From Seribacter sulfatis (lineage in GTDB: Bacteria; Verrucomicrobiota; Verrucomicrobiia; Opitutales; Seribacteraceae): a stretch of DNA of 64,000 bases. The stretch covers positions 20,083 through 84,082 of the forward strand of contig NZ_CAXLMO010000001.1 of assembly GCF_964187635.1 (NCBI RefSeq), in the 5' to 3' direction. Below the pieces are notes generated by a model, which saw nothing but the letters and a program-made list of their open reading frames with translations, searched no databases and was not told the origin of the DNA. Position numbers and translations under genes: made by a program. The number at the start of each line of letters is the position of its first letter. The stretch's first letter is position 1. Positions 15,475 through 23,005 of the stretch are shown piece after piece.

Positions 15475-18081
15475 ATGACTAAAGCAATTATTGAAAAACA
15501 AGTTGGCATTAAGAAGGCAACTCCTGAAAAGCAAGCAACCTTAGGTTTTGTTTTTGGTATTATTTCTATTTTGAGTTTTGTTTCACTTTGTGATTACGAC
15601 CCAGGTAGCTTTCATTCATCACCCCCTACGCAAAACTCACCGTTATTGGGACAAGTTGGATTATCCTTAGCAAGTAATATTCTCGGTATTTTTGGCATTT
15701 CTGCATGGTTGTTGCCTTGGCTTTTTGGAACTTTATCCTTTCTTTCGTTTAGAAAAACTCAAAATAAAGAGAAACTGAGCAAATTTGTAACAATTGCATT
15801 ATCAATTCTTTCAATTTGTATTTTAGCCAATATTCGTGATGTTCAAATTCGCGAAGACGGTAAGAGTAGTCTTTTTAATCCTAACATTTATGTTCATGGC
15901 GCTGGAGGTTCTGTTGGTGCCTTCATATATTCAGGTCAACCGATAAGCTCTCAACCGGAGGAGCAGGTTGGCGGATTTTTAAGACTATGGCTGGGTAGTT
16001 TAGGGGCAACGATGTTGGCACTTTGTATTCTGTTTTTTTGCCTTTCCATTCACTTCTCTTTCTCACCACTCCAGTTTTTTCTGACTCGTATAAAAATAGG
16101 GAAAGAATTTTTGAAACAAAATGGAGCGGAAAGCAGCAAGGAAACTCAAACCAAAGAGCCTAAAGAGAAAAATGTTCCAGATGAGATCGAGGTGTCCAAT
16201 AAAGAGGACAAAAAGAAAAAATGGAAACTCCCTTGGAGTTCAGATGATGGGGACGAAGATTTGTTATTTGGTGATGTTTCTAAAGAGAATTCCAGTGAAA
16301 AATCTCCGGTAAAAGTTAAAGCTGTCAATACTGATTCGGTAAGGAGTGGGCCTGACGAAAAGAAAAGTAACAAAATCGAACCAACTATTTCTCAAGAACC
16401 TGAAGCAAAGAAACCCATCGATATACCTATTGAAAAAATTGAACCGATTGTTGATACTACTGGGCAAGATTCGAATTCAGAAACGAATGAAGGTATGGAA
16501 GGTTTCAAGGTAGTTAGAGCTGCCAAAACTGAAAAAGCAGGCGATCTATTTCCCGAGAGAAAAGGCGATTATCATTTTCCCCCCATGGAGTTACTAATGG
16601 AACCTCCGGAAGAAGAAGCGATTGGAGATGATGATCACATTCTGAAAGCAAAAAGACTTCAAGACACTTTAAGGGAATTCAAAATTGAGGTTGAAATGGG
16701 CGAAGTACATACTGGCCCGGTTATAACAAGATACGATTTACATCCTGCCGCTGGTGTACGCGTTGAAAAAATTGCTAATTTGGACAAGAATTTAGCGATG
16801 GCATTAAAAGCTGAAAGCGTGCGCATCCTTGCACCCGTGCCCGGGAAGGGTTGCGTTGGCATTGAGGTTCCTAATGCAACACCGATGCCTGTATGTATGA
16901 AGGAAATACTGCAGTCAAAAGCTTGGCATGAGGCAGGTGCAGAGATACCCATTGTTTTAGGAAAAGAAGCGAGCGGAAGACCGCTAGTTGCTGATCTTAC
17001 TAAAATGCCGCATTTGCTTGTCGCTGGCTCAACTGGTTCAGGAAAAACCGTATGTATAAATGCAATAATTGCTTCCTTATGTTACCATTCCAGCCCAGAA
17101 GATGTCCGCTTCATCATGGTTGACCCGAAGATAGTCGAAATGAAGGTTTATAATGATTTACCTCATATGTTGATACCTGTTGTAACGGAGCCAAAAAAAG
17201 TTCCAGGTGCATTAAAGTGGCTTTTAATCGAAATGGAGAGGCGGTACCAAATCTTTTCCAAAATCGGCGTTCGGAATATTGCTGGATTCAACGCGAAAAT
17301 ACTCAAAGATAAGGCAGAAAAAGAGAAAGCTCAATTATTGGACGCACTAATGACTCCAGAGGAACGTGCGGCACTTAGTTCAATTGAAGTGCCCAGGGAT
17401 GATGATGCCCTCGAGATACCAGAAAACAAGCTTCCATACATTGTTTGTATAATTGATGAATTGGCAGATTTGATGATGGTTGCTCAGGCTGATGTAGAGA
17501 CTGGTATTGCCCGCCTTGCACAACTTGCGCGAGCTGCCGGAATCCACCTAATAATAGCTACGCAAAGACCCTCGGTTAATGTCATAACGGGTGTGATCAA
17601 GGCAAATTTGCCTAGTCGTATATCCTTTCGAGTTGCTTCTTATCGGGACAGTATGACTATTTTGGACGGCAAGGGTGCAGAGGCTCTGATCGGTAAGGGT
17701 GATATGTTATTCATTCCTCCAGGTAGTTCAACCTTTGCGAGAGCGCAGGGTGCTTTTGTGAGTGATGATGAAATTAATGGAATAGTTGATTTTCTTAAAA
17801 TTAACGGACCTCCACAGATTATAGAAGAAGTCAGGGACCAAATCGATTCAGCCGGAGAAGAGGACGTTCTTGGAGGGAGCGACGATTCTGATGATGATCC
17901 AATGACCAAAAAAGCAATTGAGATCATTCGTTCAACGAAGAGAGCATCCACTTCTAATTTACAACGGAAATTAAGTATTGGTTATAATCGAGCGGCACGT
18001 ATTATGGATGATCTTGAAGACCGGGGATTGGTCGGCCCGGATGTGGCAGGTCAAGGAAGAGAAATTTTAATGGATTTATGA
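15475..18081 (+). CDS. ftsK: DNA translocase FtsK/SpoIIIE
   Basis: An 868-residue septal DNA pump that clears chromosome ends into daughter cells and aids XerCD dimer resolution. The N-terminus has about four membrane segments (about 22-45, 58-88, 98-120, 165-195). A charged, low-complexity linker (about 210-365) follows. The motor has the alpha domain at about 380-490, Walker A G-S-T-G-S-G-K-T at 518-525, and Walker B-like C-I-I-D-E-L-A-D-L near 660. The C-terminal winged-helix gamma domain (about 805-868) recognises KOPS-type sequences. AGGGAG four bases before the ATG supports this start. Its TGA overlaps the ATG of a 19-codon minigene. Confidence 0.95.
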   Translation: MTKAIIEKQVGIKKATPEKQATLGFVFGIISILSFVSLCDYDPGSFHSSPPTQNSPLLGQVGLSLASNILGIFGISAWLLPWLFGTLSFLSFRKTQNKEKLSKFVTIALSILSICILANIRDVQIREDGKSSLFNPNIYVHGAGGSVGAFIYSGQPISSQPEEQVGGFLRLWLGSLGATMLALCILFFCLSIHFSFSPLQFFLTRIKIGKEFLKQNGAESSKETQTKEPKEKNVPDEIEVSNKEDKKKKWKLPWSSDDGDEDLLFGDVSKENSSEKSPVKVKAVNTDSVRSGPDEKKSNKIEPTISQEPEAKKPIDIPIEKIEPIVDTTGQDSNSETNEGMEGFKVVRAAKTEKAGDLFPERKGDYHFPPMELLMEPPEEEAIGDDDHILKAKRLQDTLREFKIEVEMGEVHTGPVITRYDLHPAAGVRVEKIANLDKNLAMALKAESVRILAPVPGKGCVGIEVPNATPMPVCMKEILQSKAWHEAGAEIPIVLGKEASGRPLVADLTKMPHLLVAGSTGSGKTVCINAIIASLCYHSSPEDVRFIMVDPKIVEMKVYNDLPHMLIPVVTEPKKVPGALKWLLIEMERRYQIFSKIGVRNIAGFNAKILKDKAEKEKAQLLDALMTPEERAALSSIEVPRDDDALEIPENKLPYIVCIIDELADLMMVAQADVETGIARLAQLARAAGIHLIIATQRPSVNVITGVIKANLPSRISFRVASYRDSMTILDGKGAEALIGKGDMLFIPPGSSTFARAQGAFVSDDEINGIVDFLKINGPPQIIEEVRDQIDSAGEEDVLGGSDDSDDDPMTKKAIEIIRSTKRASTSNLQRKLSIGYNRAARIMDDLEDRGLVGPDVAGQGREILMDL

Positions 18082-18137
18082 AATCTCAGCTTGCTAATTT
18101 GTTAGAAGAAAGAAAAACTAGACTTCTTAAAATTTAA
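18078..18137 (+). CDS. 19-codon minigene between ftsK and the RodZ-like gene
   Basis: An ATG overlaps the ftsK stop in an ATGA arrangement and opens a 19-codon frame rich in Leu, Lys, Arg and Glu, which ends in TAA one base before the ATG of the RodZ-like gene. The downstream gene has no visible Shine-Dalgarno sequence in the 15 bases before its start, so passage of ribosomes through this frame may deliver them to it. The peptide itself looks like a short basic helix. The arrangement is seen; translation is inferred, and chance is possible. Confidence 0.35.
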   Translation: MKSQLANLLEERKTRLLKI

Positions 18138-18138
18138 T

Positions 18139-18924
18139 ATGGCAATAGGGCAAAAATTAGAAGAGGCAAGAAACCGCAAGGGTATTTCACTCCGAGAGGC
18201 ATCGGAGAGTACTAAAATTCGGGGTGATTACTTAAGTGCAATGGAAGCAAGTTCTTTCGATATAGACCTCCCCGAAGTGTACTTGCGTGGATTCGTAAAG
18301 TTATACGCTCGGTTTCTAGATTTAGATCAAGAATCTATTTTAGCAGATTTGGACTTAGAATTAGGCAAAGTATCTGGCAAAACTGCCAGAAAGTCTCTCG
18401 GTTCGATCGCTAATACTGAAGTTTCTGAAAATTCAGATTTTGCTAAATCTACTTCAACTGGAAGTTCTTCACCAAGTAAATACGATTCTAATTTGTCAAA
18501 ACCAATATTTTTCGCGATTGGTTTGGTAGCAATAGTTCTTTTAATTGTGGGTATACTATATCTTACTTTTTCCGGAGAATCAGAAATATCACCCAAGGGG
18601 GCTAATGAAAATTCTACTATTCAGGAAGTGACTGTGAACCCGTTGTCTGTTCCTCTTTTGAAAGAGGGCGAAAATCCATCGGATATCTTTACACTTAAAT
18701 TAGCCGCTATCGGACCAATTGAATTATTAATTATTGATGACCAAGGGGAGGGCACATTGAGGGATTTTAAAAACTTGGATACTGGTTGGGAGTACCAAAT
18801 GAAAATTGCGAAATCTTTTCGATGTCATTGTTCAAATCTAGAAAATTTAAGATTTGCAATCGATGACGGAAAAGAAAAACAAATCGATTCAAGTGGTGCC
18901 GGCAACTTTAGCTGGAGTCCATGA
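18139..18924 (+). CDS. RodZ-like helix-turn-helix membrane protein
   Basis: A 261-residue protein with an N-terminal Cro/C1-type HTH_25 domain (about 1-75; I-G-Q-K-L-E-E-A-R, then S-L-R-E-A-S-E-S-T-K-I and P-E-V-Y-L-R-G-F-V), a Ser-rich linker, one membrane segment at about 117-139, and a C-terminal DUF4115-like beta domain. This is the layout of RodZ, which links MreB to the wall-synthesis machinery and uses its HTH as a protein-binding module. The protein would have its N-terminus inside and its C-terminus outside the inner membrane. It follows ftsK after a 19-codon minigene, so division and shape genes are together. Confidence 0.8.
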   Translation: MAIGQKLEEARNRKGISLREASESTKIRGDYLSAMEASSFDIDLPEVYLRGFVKLYARFLDLDQESILADLDLELGKVSGKTARKSLGSIANTEVSENSDFAKSTSTGSSSPSKYDSNLSKPIFFAIGLVAIVLLIVGILYLTFSGESEISPKGANENSTIQEVTVNPLSVPLLKEGENPSDIFTLKLAAIGPIELLIIDDQGEGTLRDFKNLDTGWEYQMKIAKSFRCHCSNLENLRFAIDDGKEKQIDSSGAGNFSWSP

Positions 18925-19068
18925 TTGAATTTAAAGGTCGGTTTGCCTTTAGAATATATGGTTTGTTACTGTAGTTAAAAAATTACAGAATTAATGGTAA
19001 CATAATTCGTATTTAATTAAGAGAAGACCATCAAAGAGGACTATTTGTTTGATTAGAGTAGGTCTGGA

Positions 19069-20223
19069 CTAATCATCCATGAATGCTTTCTTTGCAAACC
19101 AAAACCATGTATTCCCTTTTGTAATTGCTGAGAATTCAATCTTCGCAAGTGAGTCGTCATTTTTAGTAAGCCGAACGGCAACATCTTTTACGTTTTGATT
19201 GTCTATAATGTTGCTGATTGCTTCTCTTGCTATATCGAGATCTTGAGGGCATATGAAGTTTAAGAAAGGCTTTCCCTTCAAAATATCTACAGAATATCCC
19301 AGGAAATCTGACCATGCGGAATCATTTCCGTGAAAGATGATTTCTCCGTCTATAATTTCCATTGTTCCTGAAAAGTCAGAATCGGAAGATAGACCATCAA
19401 GGGTAAATGTTTTTGTCTCTACTGGTACAGAGCCTTTTTGGGACAGTTTGAAATTTTGGTAGTGCTTTGGTGTTATATCGATTCTTTTCTTAAACGCTCG
19501 ATGGAAGTAATGAACACTTTCAAATCCACATGCTACGGATACCTGCTTGACGCTTACCTTAGTGGTGGAGAGCATTTTCTTGGCTTGTGAGATTCTAGTT
19601 TTGATTAAATCTTCTGTTGGGCTGGTTTTGAACTCCTGCTTGTATAATGATGCAAACCGACTGCTACTGAGGCTAAGTTTTTCAGCCATTTTTTTGATCG
19701 TCCATGGAAGATGAAAAGTTTCGTGTACTTCCGATCGCAAGTCCCGTAGTTTTTGGGAGTGGTCTGGCATAGATAATACAAAATCTTGCTTCGAGAAACG
19801 AATAATTTTAGTGAGTAATTCGTCAAGCGTGCATGCTACTACTCGATCCCACATCATATCTAGTGCACGACATTCCTTCGATATTTTTTCTAAAAGTGCA
19901 TCGATAAAATAGGACTGAAGTGGGGAATGAATTTCGTTTGTTTCAAACCCGACTTGATTTACTAAACGTGAGGCATCGGATCCTTTAAATGCAAGCGAAT
20001 CATAATTCCATTGTTCGCCTTTACTTTTAATGTAATGAGGGAAACCCGGTGCAATTAAAATACAATCACCTGCGGTTACATCGTGAAGTCCAATTTTAGT
20101 TTTAACTAGAACAGGATTTTTGAAAAAGTATAAGGTATACTCTCTTTTTCCCTTTGCTAGATCTATTATATCAGTACTCTTTTGTTTTACGGCGATATCA
20201 CAGGCAGTAATTCTAATTTTCAT
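19069..20223 (-). CDS. AraC-family regulator with C-terminal PAS domain
   Basis: A 384-residue transcription factor. Residues about 1-140 look like an AraC cupin-type sensor (G-D-C-I-L-I-A-P-G-F-P-H with the typical small beta barrel). Residues about 165-268 are the double HTH DNA-binding domain with the AraC signature (V-S-V-A-C-G-F-E-S-V-H-Y-F-H-R-A-F-K-K). Residues about 285-380 form a PAS domain (W-S-D-F-L-G-Y-S-V-D-I-L-K-G-K-P-F-L-N-F-I, then a strand-rich end). AraC regulators normally end with the HTH, so a PAS after it is unusual and would add a second sensory input. It is convergent with the RodZ-like gene and upstream lies a 445-base gap, so its target cannot be told from the neighbours. 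Confidence 0.85.
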   Translation of the reverse strand: MKIRITACDIAVKQKSTDIIDLAKGKREYTLYFFKNPVLVKTKIGLHDVTAGDCILIAPGFPHYIKSKGEQWNYDSLAFKGSDASRLVNQVGFETNEIHSPLQSYFIDALLEKISKECRALDMMWDRVVACTLDELLTKIIRFSKQDFVLSMPDHSQKLRDLRSEVHETFHLPWTIKKMAEKLSLSSSRFASLYKQEFKTSPTEDLIKTRISQAKKMLSTTKVSVKQVSVACGFESVHYFHRAFKKRIDITPKHYQNFKLSQKGSVPVETKTFTLDGLSSDSDFSGTMEIIDGEIIFHGNDSAWSDFLGYSVDILKGKPFLNFICPQDLDIAREAISNIIDNQNVKDVAVRLTKNDDSLAKIEFSAITKGNTWFWFAKKAFMDD

Positions 20224-20430
20224 AATTTAGTTAAAATGTAAGTTAAAACTTAAACTTATATGCAGGGAGCATAATAAGTCAACTTTCTTAAATTGCCATC
20301 ATGTGGCAGAGCTTAATCGGAGTAAAATTCTCTTTTAGGATAATTTTTTATTAGTTCCGCCTCTCGTCATAGGTGCTGAAATTAATTATATTCACAAATA
20401 TACTATTGATTATGGGTTGTTGGGAGGTAG

Positions 20431-20672
20431 ATGGATATAGGTAATTTCACTGTATACTAAGATGAAAGTAATCTTGGAAGCCGTACAAATAAACAATTAT
20501 CTTTGAAGAATATTATTGAAATTAAGTGCACCTCTCCGGATGAGAAATCAGCACAACTTCCAAGGCTTACAGATACATAATATTTAGTGAGTCAAATGCA
20601 AGAGGTGCAAGTTTAGTTCTTGCGACATCTTCGGTTGCGCTAAATGGGGGAAGTATCTTCAGGAAAGATTAA
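20431..20672 (+). pseudogene. Possible decayed small gene in the 445-base gap
   Basis: This is the only structure seen in the gene-free stretch 20224-20668. A GGGAGG ribosome-site-like sequence precedes an ATG at 20431; after nine codons there is TAA (20458), then the same frame continues open for 39 codons to 20578. A second frame is open from 20544 to the TAA at 20670 and overlaps the first, as expected from a frameshift in an older gene. The second part reads like a beta-rich domain but I recognise no family. Low confidence: AT-rich spacer DNA can produce such frames. Confidence 0.2.
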
Positions 20673-20971
20673 TTATCCGCATTGGGATCGACGCATTTGG
20701 GGCCTTTCAATGCGTCAATTTGGCCAACGATTTGAGGATGATTTTCCGCTTCTTCGTTGAGGCTAACCCACTCTTGTAATTCATCAGGAACATCCATGTC
20801 AGGGAAAATTGCCTCTACAGGGCATTCGTCCATGCATGCGTTGCAATCAATGCAAGTTTCTGGGTTTATGTAAAGTCGATCGGGTAGTTCATGGAATGCG
20901 TCAACTGGGCAAACAGAGACACAACTCGTAAATTTACAGTCAACACATTTTTCGGTTACAACATAAGTCAT
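20669..20971 (-). CDS. fdxA: 7Fe ferredoxin (3Fe-4S plus 4Fe-4S, FdxA type)
   Basis: A 100-residue ferredoxin. Cysteines at 9, 12, 17, 21 and 40, 43, 46, 50 match Azotobacter-type FdI exactly with a one-residue offset: 9, 17 and 50 would bind the 3Fe-4S cluster, and 21, 40, 43 and 46 the 4Fe-4S cluster, leaving 12 free. C-P-V-D and C-P-V-E follow the usual proline positions. The C-terminal 45 residues are acidic and less conserved. It is a low-potential soluble electron carrier. A glutaredoxin-like gene starts upstream on the same strand with a 29-base gap. Glutamate synthase is a few kb away, but nothing in the sequence proves it is the electron user. Confidence 0.9.
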   Translation of the reverse strand: MTYVVTEKCVDCKFTSCVSVCPVDAFHELPDRLYINPETCIDCNACMDECPVEAIFPDMDVPDELQEWVSLNEEAENHPQIVGQIDALKGPKCVDPNADN

Positions 20972-21000
20972 GTTTACAAATTAGTTTTAGTTTTGTTAAA

Positions 21001-21351
21001 TTAAAAAAAGCGAACAGGTGAGCCTTCTTGTGCTTCTTTTGCTTGCCTTGCATGCTCTTCGTCGGAGCATGGGGAGTTAGTTGGTACATTTGCCTCGTTT
21101 GAAGTTGAATTAACAAGTTTGTTACTAAGAAGATAGTTTTCCACTTCTTCACCGCTCACATCGGCAAGCATTATACCGTCAACTTCTACGCAGGGAGAAA
21201 GTGGTTGAGAAGACTTTTCTACCATTTCCGCGTATATTGCTTGGTTGTTGATAATATCGAGATCTTCGTATTCTAATGAATATTTATCCATTATCGCACG
21301 AACTCCCATGCTCCAACCGCACTGAGGTTTTAGGTATGCTTTTATTTTCAT
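21001..21351 (-). CDS. Glutaredoxin-like protein with cysteine-containing tail
   Basis: A 116-residue thioredoxin-fold protein. The active site C-G-W-S is at 11-14, so it has a single N-terminal cysteine as in monothiol glutaredoxins, and L-S-P-C at about 52-55 occupies the cis-proline position. Residues about 1-80 are the glutaredoxin domain. A 35-residue polar tail holds one more cysteine (about 95) in P-C-S-D-E-E-H. It lies upstream of the 7Fe ferredoxin gene in the same direction. Thiol exchange or Fe-S handling is plausible; the exact role is unknown. Confidence 0.75.
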   Translation of the reverse strand: MKIKAYLKPQCGWSMGVRAIMDKYSLEYEDLDIINNQAIYAEMVEKSSQPLSPCVEVDGIMLADVSGEEVENYLLSNKLVNSTSNEANVPTNSPCSDEEHARQAKEAQEGSPVRFF

Positions 21352-21394
21352 ACTAATTTTAATAAATAAAAAATTTCAAAATAGCAAATACAAG

Positions 21395-22249
21395 GTGAAC
21401 TTTACTAAAACGAGGTATATATTTTGGAAATTTTCGGAATACCTTAACATTTTAAGTTTAGATGCCCCTTTGGTAGTTCTCGTATGGCAGGACTTTTTTG
21501 CTGATATTTTAGAAGTTGAACTAACTTATTCAAATAGGTTAGTTTTTTTACTTTCTGTTTGGCTAGCCTACAGTGCTGACCGAATATTAGAATGCGTAGG
21601 CGCAAAGTCGGGAAGGAAATTATTTAAAAGACATTTGTTTTTTTATCAAAACTACAAACAATTTGGTTTTGTTTGGGGTGTCGTTTTATCTGTTTCTGTT
21701 CTATTGACTTGTTTGAATTTTGAACGAACAGAAGTCTTTTACTGTTTGGGTCTTTTATCTATCGTTTTGGTAAATCAAGTCTGGAGTTTTTATGAACCAC
21801 GGTTTTTTTTTAAATTAATTTCCAAATCTCTTCGAACTTCAATTATTTTAACCATCGGATGTGTATTTTTACCCGTTATTTTGTGCGAGGGATTAAAAGT
21901 AAATAATTATCTATTGATTTTTTTGATCACTCACCTGTTTTGGATTAATTGTGCGTTAAGCAAGTCATGGGAGTATGAAACCCTTGATTTAAAAAAACCT
22001 TCTCTCATTCCCTTTTTGAAGAATCAAAACTTTTATAGTGAAATTTGTGTACTTACACTATTACTATCGTCAGTAAATCTATGCCTCTATTTTTTCAACA
22101 TCCATATAGAGATTATCTCTTTGAGTTTAATTCTTACAGTTTATTTTTTTATTATATTTTTAATAAAATCGAAAATGTGTAAGATACAAAAAATAATTTT
22201 ATTGGATCAATTTTATTGGATTATTCCCTTATGTTATAGTTTTGTGTAA
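21395..22249 (+). CDS. Polytopic membrane protein, UbiA-like
   Basis: A 284-residue protein with about seven or eight hydrophobic helices and short polar loops. S-L-D-A-P-L-V-V-L-V-W-Q and W-L-A-Y-S-A-D-R-I-L-E near residues 20-75 resemble the membrane-embedded UbiA prenyltransferase fold, where D-R-I-L-E would replace the usual first Asp-rich motif. The second Asp-rich motif is not clear, so catalysis is doubtful. Base composition is very AT-rich. Six bases separate it from the following methyltransferase gene, so they form a likely pair acting on a lipid or quinone, which is inference. Not firmly recognised. Confidence 0.55.
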   Translation: MNFTKTRYIFWKFSEYLNILSLDAPLVVLVWQDFFADILEVELTYSNRLVFLLSVWLAYSADRILECVGAKSGRKLFKRHLFFYQNYKQFGFVWGVVLSVSVLLTCLNFERTEVFYCLGLLSIVLVNQVWSFYEPRFFFKLISKSLRTSIILTIGCVFLPVILCEGLKVNNYLLIFLITHLFWINCALSKSWEYETLDLKKPSLIPFLKNQNFYSEICVLTLLLSSVNLCLYFFNIHIEIISLSLILTVYFFIIFLIKSKMCKIQKIILLDQFYWIIPLCYSFV

Positions 22250-22254
22250 ATATT

Positions 22255-22884
22255 ATGAGTTTTGATCACATTGCGCCTATTTATAACATCGGAGAAAATA
22301 TTTTCTTTGGAAATCAATTAAATTTAGCGAGGACGGTTTTCACCGATGAGTTGATGAATTCCCATTCGGTACTTTTATTGGGGGAGGGGAGAGGGAAATT
22401 TCTCCAGGAATTGCTTGCGATTAATCATAACTGTTCTGTAACAATCGTTGATTCATCTTCAAGGATGATTCGCTACCAAAAATCAAAAGTTTCGAAGGCT
22501 AACTTCGATCGCGTTAATTTCCACTGTGTTTCAATTGAAACTTTTTCAACCAATCAAAAATTTGATCTGATATGTTCATTTTTCTTTTGGGATTGTTTTA
22601 CAGTCCAACAGATCAATAAGTTAGTACCATCTTGTAGTACACTTTTATTAACAAAAGGCTTATGGATTACCAGTGATTTTATTGATTTAATGAATCATAA
22701 AAACTATGTTAATTATTTTAAAATCCGATTATTATATTTATTCTTTCATTTAACTACCGGAATTCGTGCATGGCGTGTAGAACCATTCAGAAATTTTGCC
22801 CAAGAAAATGGTCTTCGTTTATTGAAAACTGATGAAACTAAGAAAAATTTCATCTGTACAGAACTTTATCAAAAGATAATCTAA
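22255..22884 (+). CDS. Class I SAM-dependent methyltransferase
   Basis: A 209-residue methyltransferase. Motif I is L-L-L-G-E-G-R-G-K-F at about 43-52, followed by an acidic residue at the end of strand 2 (T-I-V-D-S-S, about 69-74) and a post-motif F-D-L-I-C-S-F-F-F-W-D at about 104-114. The C-terminal part contains one hydrophobic stretch. The substrate cannot be read from the sequence; the co-directed UbiA-like membrane gene six bases upstream hints at an isoprenoid or other lipid substrate. Confidence 0.75.
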   Translation: MSFDHIAPIYNIGENIFFGNQLNLARTVFTDELMNSHSVLLLGEGRGKFLQELLAINHNCSVTIVDSSSRMIRYQKSKVSKANFDRVNFHCVSIETFSTNQKFDLICSFFFWDCFTVQQINKLVPSCSTLLLTKGLWITSDFIDLMNHKNYVNYFKIRLLYLFFHLTTGIRAWRVEPFRNFAQENGLRLLKTDETKKNFICTELYQKII

Positions 22885-23005
22885 TTGTGATTTTCGGTCT
22901 AAAATTCTTGACCACTACTAGCCTAACTACAAAATAGATCGTTCTGTTGCTTGATGAGCTGGTTATATAGAATATACTAACAGTTCACACTAAACTTTTT
23001 TAAAT

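Noticed and set aside
18932..18951. Terminator hairpin between the RodZ-like and AraC genes
   Set aside because: Only a 6-base AT-rich stem (TAAAGG/CCTTTA) with no T-run; too weak to list.
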